The notes beneath the pieces were generated by a model, which was not told the origin of the DNA, searched no databases, and saw only the letters and a list, made by a program, of their open reading frames with translations. Below are positions 38,959 through 40,787 of a DNA stretch of 40,787 nt, one piece after another (positions within the stretch are counted from its first letter, which is position 1; each line of letters begins with the position of its first letter). Both the position numbers and the translations under genes were made by a program. The stretch comes from an uncultured Eubacteriales bacterium (GTDB lineage Bacteria > Bacillota > Clostridia > Oscillospirales > Acutalibacteraceae). The stretch is from contig ONID01000005.1 in NCBI GenBank assembly GCA_900317765.1, positions 1 through 40,787 of the forward strand, given 5' to 3'.

Positions 38959-40787
38959 ATGCCCGACAGGGAGAATAGCGGAAAGATGCTCGACGAGATA
39001 ACCGGCACGGTGGAGGATGTTTCCTTCCGCAACGAACAGAGCGGATTCACGGTGCTGGAGCTGGATGTGGAGGACGATCTTGTTATAGCGGTCGGTGTGC
39101 TGCCGCCGATCAATTCAGGCGAAGAAGTGCATATGTACGGGCATTGGACCACCCATCCGAAATTCGGCAGACAGTTTGCCGCCGAGAGCTGCGAGAGCAA
39201 AATGCCTTCCGGCGCGTCGGCGATTCTGCGATACCTTTCATCCGGCGCAGTCAAGGGAATCGGTCCCTCCACAGCCACCAAAATCGTGGAAGCCTTCGGC
39301 GACCGCACGCTTGAAATAATCGAGAACCAGCCGCAAAGGCTTGCTGAGATACGCGGCATTTCCAAGAGCAAAGCCGAACAGATTTCCGAGGACTTCCGCT
39401 CGCATTTCGGACTGCGGGAGGCGATGGCTTTTCTGGGACAGTACCGCATCAATCCCAATCAGGCGCTTGCCGTATGGAAGCGGTTCGGTGTGGGGTGTAT
39501 CGAACTCATTAAGGACGACCCCTACGTCCTCTGCGCCGACGAGTTGGGTATCGGCTTTGAGCGTGTGGATGCCATCGCCATGAGCATGGAAAAATCCCCG
39601 GACAGCGGCAGGCGCATGACCGCGGGTATCAATTACGTCCTGACCCACAATTTAGGCAACGGGCACACCTGTCTGCCTAAGGAAAAGCTGCTGGACGTCG
39701 CCGCCTCCTTGCTGGAGATAGACCGTGACCTCATCGCGGAACAATTGGAAGAGGCCCTCGACGACAGCGAATTTATGCAGGATGAGATCAACGGTACGGA
39801 GTTTATCTTTCTTCCGTATATCTATGAAGCGGAGCTGTACTGCGCGGGCAGAATCGCTACCATGGCGATGTGTCCTGCGGAACCGATCAGGAATTACGCC
39901 CGGCAGATGGACCTGATAGAGGGCATGACGGGCATCGTATACGATGCGCACCAGACCGAGGCCATTGACGCGGCCATGAGCAAGGGCTTGCTCGTGCTGA
40001 CCGGCGGCCCGGGCACCGGCAAGACGACCACGCTGAATGCGATCATTCAGCTTTTTGAAATATACGGCAACAAGGTTGCCATTGCCGCTCCCACAGGACG
40101 GGCTGCCAAGCGCATTACCGAGATTACGGGGCACGAGGCAAAGACCATTCACCGATTGCTCGAAGTGGAATGGGGAGAAAACGACACCCAGTCCTTCGCC
40201 CGGAACGACAAGAATCCGCTTGACTGCGACGCACTGATTGTGGACGAGCTTTCCATGACCGATATTCTGCTCTTTCAGAGCCTGCTGAGGGCGGTCAGAT
40301 TCGGCTGCAGACTTGTGCTTGTGGGAGACAGCGACCAGCTTCCCAGCGTGGGAGCCGGCAATGTGCTGGGAGATCTGATCCGTTCGGGGCGTGTGCCTGT
40401 CGTTGCGCTCACAGAGGTATTCCGCCAGGCGCAGAAGAGTGCGATCATCATGAATGCACACCGCGTTGTGAACGGCGAAATGCCGCAGCTCGATCTGCGC
40501 GACAACGATTTTTTCTTCCTTCCCGTGCGGGAAAGGGAGAAGATCACCCAACTGATCAGCGATTTATGCTTTACCAGACTCCCGGATGCCTATGGCTTCA
40601 ATCCGTTAAAAGACATTCAGGTGCTCTGTCCCGGGCGAAAAGGGGAACTTGGCACGGTTGAGCTGAACCGTGTGCTTCAGCAAAGATTCAACCCGCAGCA
40701 CCAGAAACGCCCCGAGATCAAGCTGAACGGCGTTGTATTTCGTCAGGGCGACAAGATCATGCAGGTCAAAAACAACTACAATGTCGA
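38959..40787 (+). CDS. recD2: RecD2-type ATP-dependent DNA helicase, N-terminal part, cut by window edge
   Basis: The frame is open from ATG 38959 to the last base (609 codons, stop not reached); RecD2 proteins usually have about 740 residues. RecD2 is a superfamily 1B helicase moving 5' to 3', used in DNA repair and outside RecBCD. The visible part has an OB-like N-terminal domain (about residues 12-80), tandem helix-hairpin-helix segments (GAVKGIGPSTATKIV, then IRGISKSKAEQI), the Walker A GGPGTGKT ending with Lys355 and Thr356, then TGRAAKRI, IVDELSM as Walker B, LVGDSDQLPSVGAG, and TEVFRQA. GGGGAGG stands 7 bases before the ATG. The long N-terminal region with HhH motifs separates it from RecD of RecBCD. 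Confidence 0.93.
   Translation, partial: MPDRENSGKMLDEITGTVEDVSFRNEQSGFTVLELDVEDDLVIAVGVLPPINSGEEVHMYGHWTTHPKFGRQFAAESCESKMPSGASAILRYLSSGAVKGIGPSTATKIVEAFGDRTLEIIENQPQRLAEIRGISKSKAEQISEDFRSHFGLREAMAFLGQYRINPNQALAVWKRFGVGCIELIKDDPYVLCADELGIGFERVDAIAMSMEKSPDSGRRMTAGINYVLTHNLGNGHTCLPKEKLLDVAASLLEIDRDLIAEQLEEALDDSEFMQDEINGTEFIFLPYIYEAELYCAGRIATMAMCPAEPIRNYARQMDLIEGMTGIVYDAHQTEAIDAAMSKGLLVLTGGPGTGKTTTLNAIIQLFEIYGNKVAIAAPTGRAAKRITEITGHEAKTIHRLLEVEWGENDTQSFARNDKNPLDCDALIVDELSMTDILLFQSLLRAVRFGCRLVLVGDSDQLPSVGAGNVLGDLIRSGRVPVVALTEVFRQAQKSAIIMNAHRVVNGEMPQLDLRDNDFFFLPVREREKITQLISDLCFTRLPDAYGFNPLKDIQVLCPGRKGELGTVELNRVLQQRFNPQHQKRPEIKLNGVVFRQGDKIMQVKNNYNV

Noticed and set aside
38439-39458. Long minus-strand open frame (339 codons) across the small membrane protein and recD2 start
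   Set aside because: It lies opposite two plus-strand genes with ribosome sites and family motifs, its translation is Ser/Arg/Pro-rich with no recognisable domain, and no ribosome site is seen before it.
1-40787. tRNA genes, insertion sequences, phage structural genes and riboswitches
   Set aside because: No T-loop, transposase motif, terminal inverted repeat, tail or capsid gene, or recognisable aptamer was seen in the intergenic stretches; the lysozyme domains sit in secreted chromosomal proteins without phage neighbours.

Overview
The window looks like the chromosome of a gut-type Gram-positive Clostridium relative, most likely a Ruminococcus-like member of the Oscillospiraceae. This is inferred from the teichoic-acid-type polymerases, the YkuD transpeptidase, secreted proteins with threonine-rich linkers, strong Shine-Dalgarno sites, frequent TTG/GTG starts and TTGACA/TATAAT promoters. 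I see no tRNA, rRNA, CRISPR array, insertion sequence or prophage block. Genes are dense, and no gene-free stretch exceeds about 260 bases.

Layout. 1-1613: the 3' end of an iron-dependent alcohol dehydrogenase (AdhE type), a duplicated 30-bp hairpin repeat, and a choline/aminoglycoside kinase-fold protein. 1865-5642: a wall-polymer operon with a TarI/IspD-type cytidylyltransferase and two TagF/TarL-like polymerases. 5837-9005: hisH and hisF (imidazole glycerol phosphate synthase), then a membrane-anchored serine beta-lactamase-like protein. 9118-12337: two paralogous polysaccharide deacetylases and an L,D-transpeptidase, a peptidoglycan-remodelling cluster. 12480-18801: truA, a membrane-anchored propeller-like protein, a CvpA-like protein, a PgsA-like phosphatidyltransferase and a ClpE-like unfoldase. 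18878-22658: rsmE, then a divergent vitamin B6 salvage locus (a MocR/PdxR-type regulator facing an ECF substrate-binding protein and a pyridoxal/pyridoxamine kinase). 22917-28646: two secreted paralogues with a lysozyme-like domain, a peptidoglycan-binding domain and Ig-like repeats (2 copies in one, 12 in the other). 28790-33937: a YegP-like protein, a TVP38/DedA-like membrane protein, an OmpR-type two-component system and a membrane-tethered Ntn amide hydrolase whose upstream region carries a likely response-regulator operator. 34100-35902: a lone four-TM protein with an N-terminal SLOG-like domain and a SLATT-like membrane half, the best candidate here for an undescribed system. 36001-38325 (minus): a cyclic-di-GMP phosphodiesterase with a degenerate GGDEF domain. 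38542-40787: a small membrane protein and the 5' part of recD2.

Much of the window serves the cell envelope: polymer synthesis, deacetylation, 3-3 crosslinking, wall hydrolysis and phospholipid synthesis. The B6 locus is a self-contained uptake and salvage unit. The two-component system most likely controls the Ntn hydrolase through three TTCAGAT direct repeats. All functional calls come from motifs read by eye; no database search was run.
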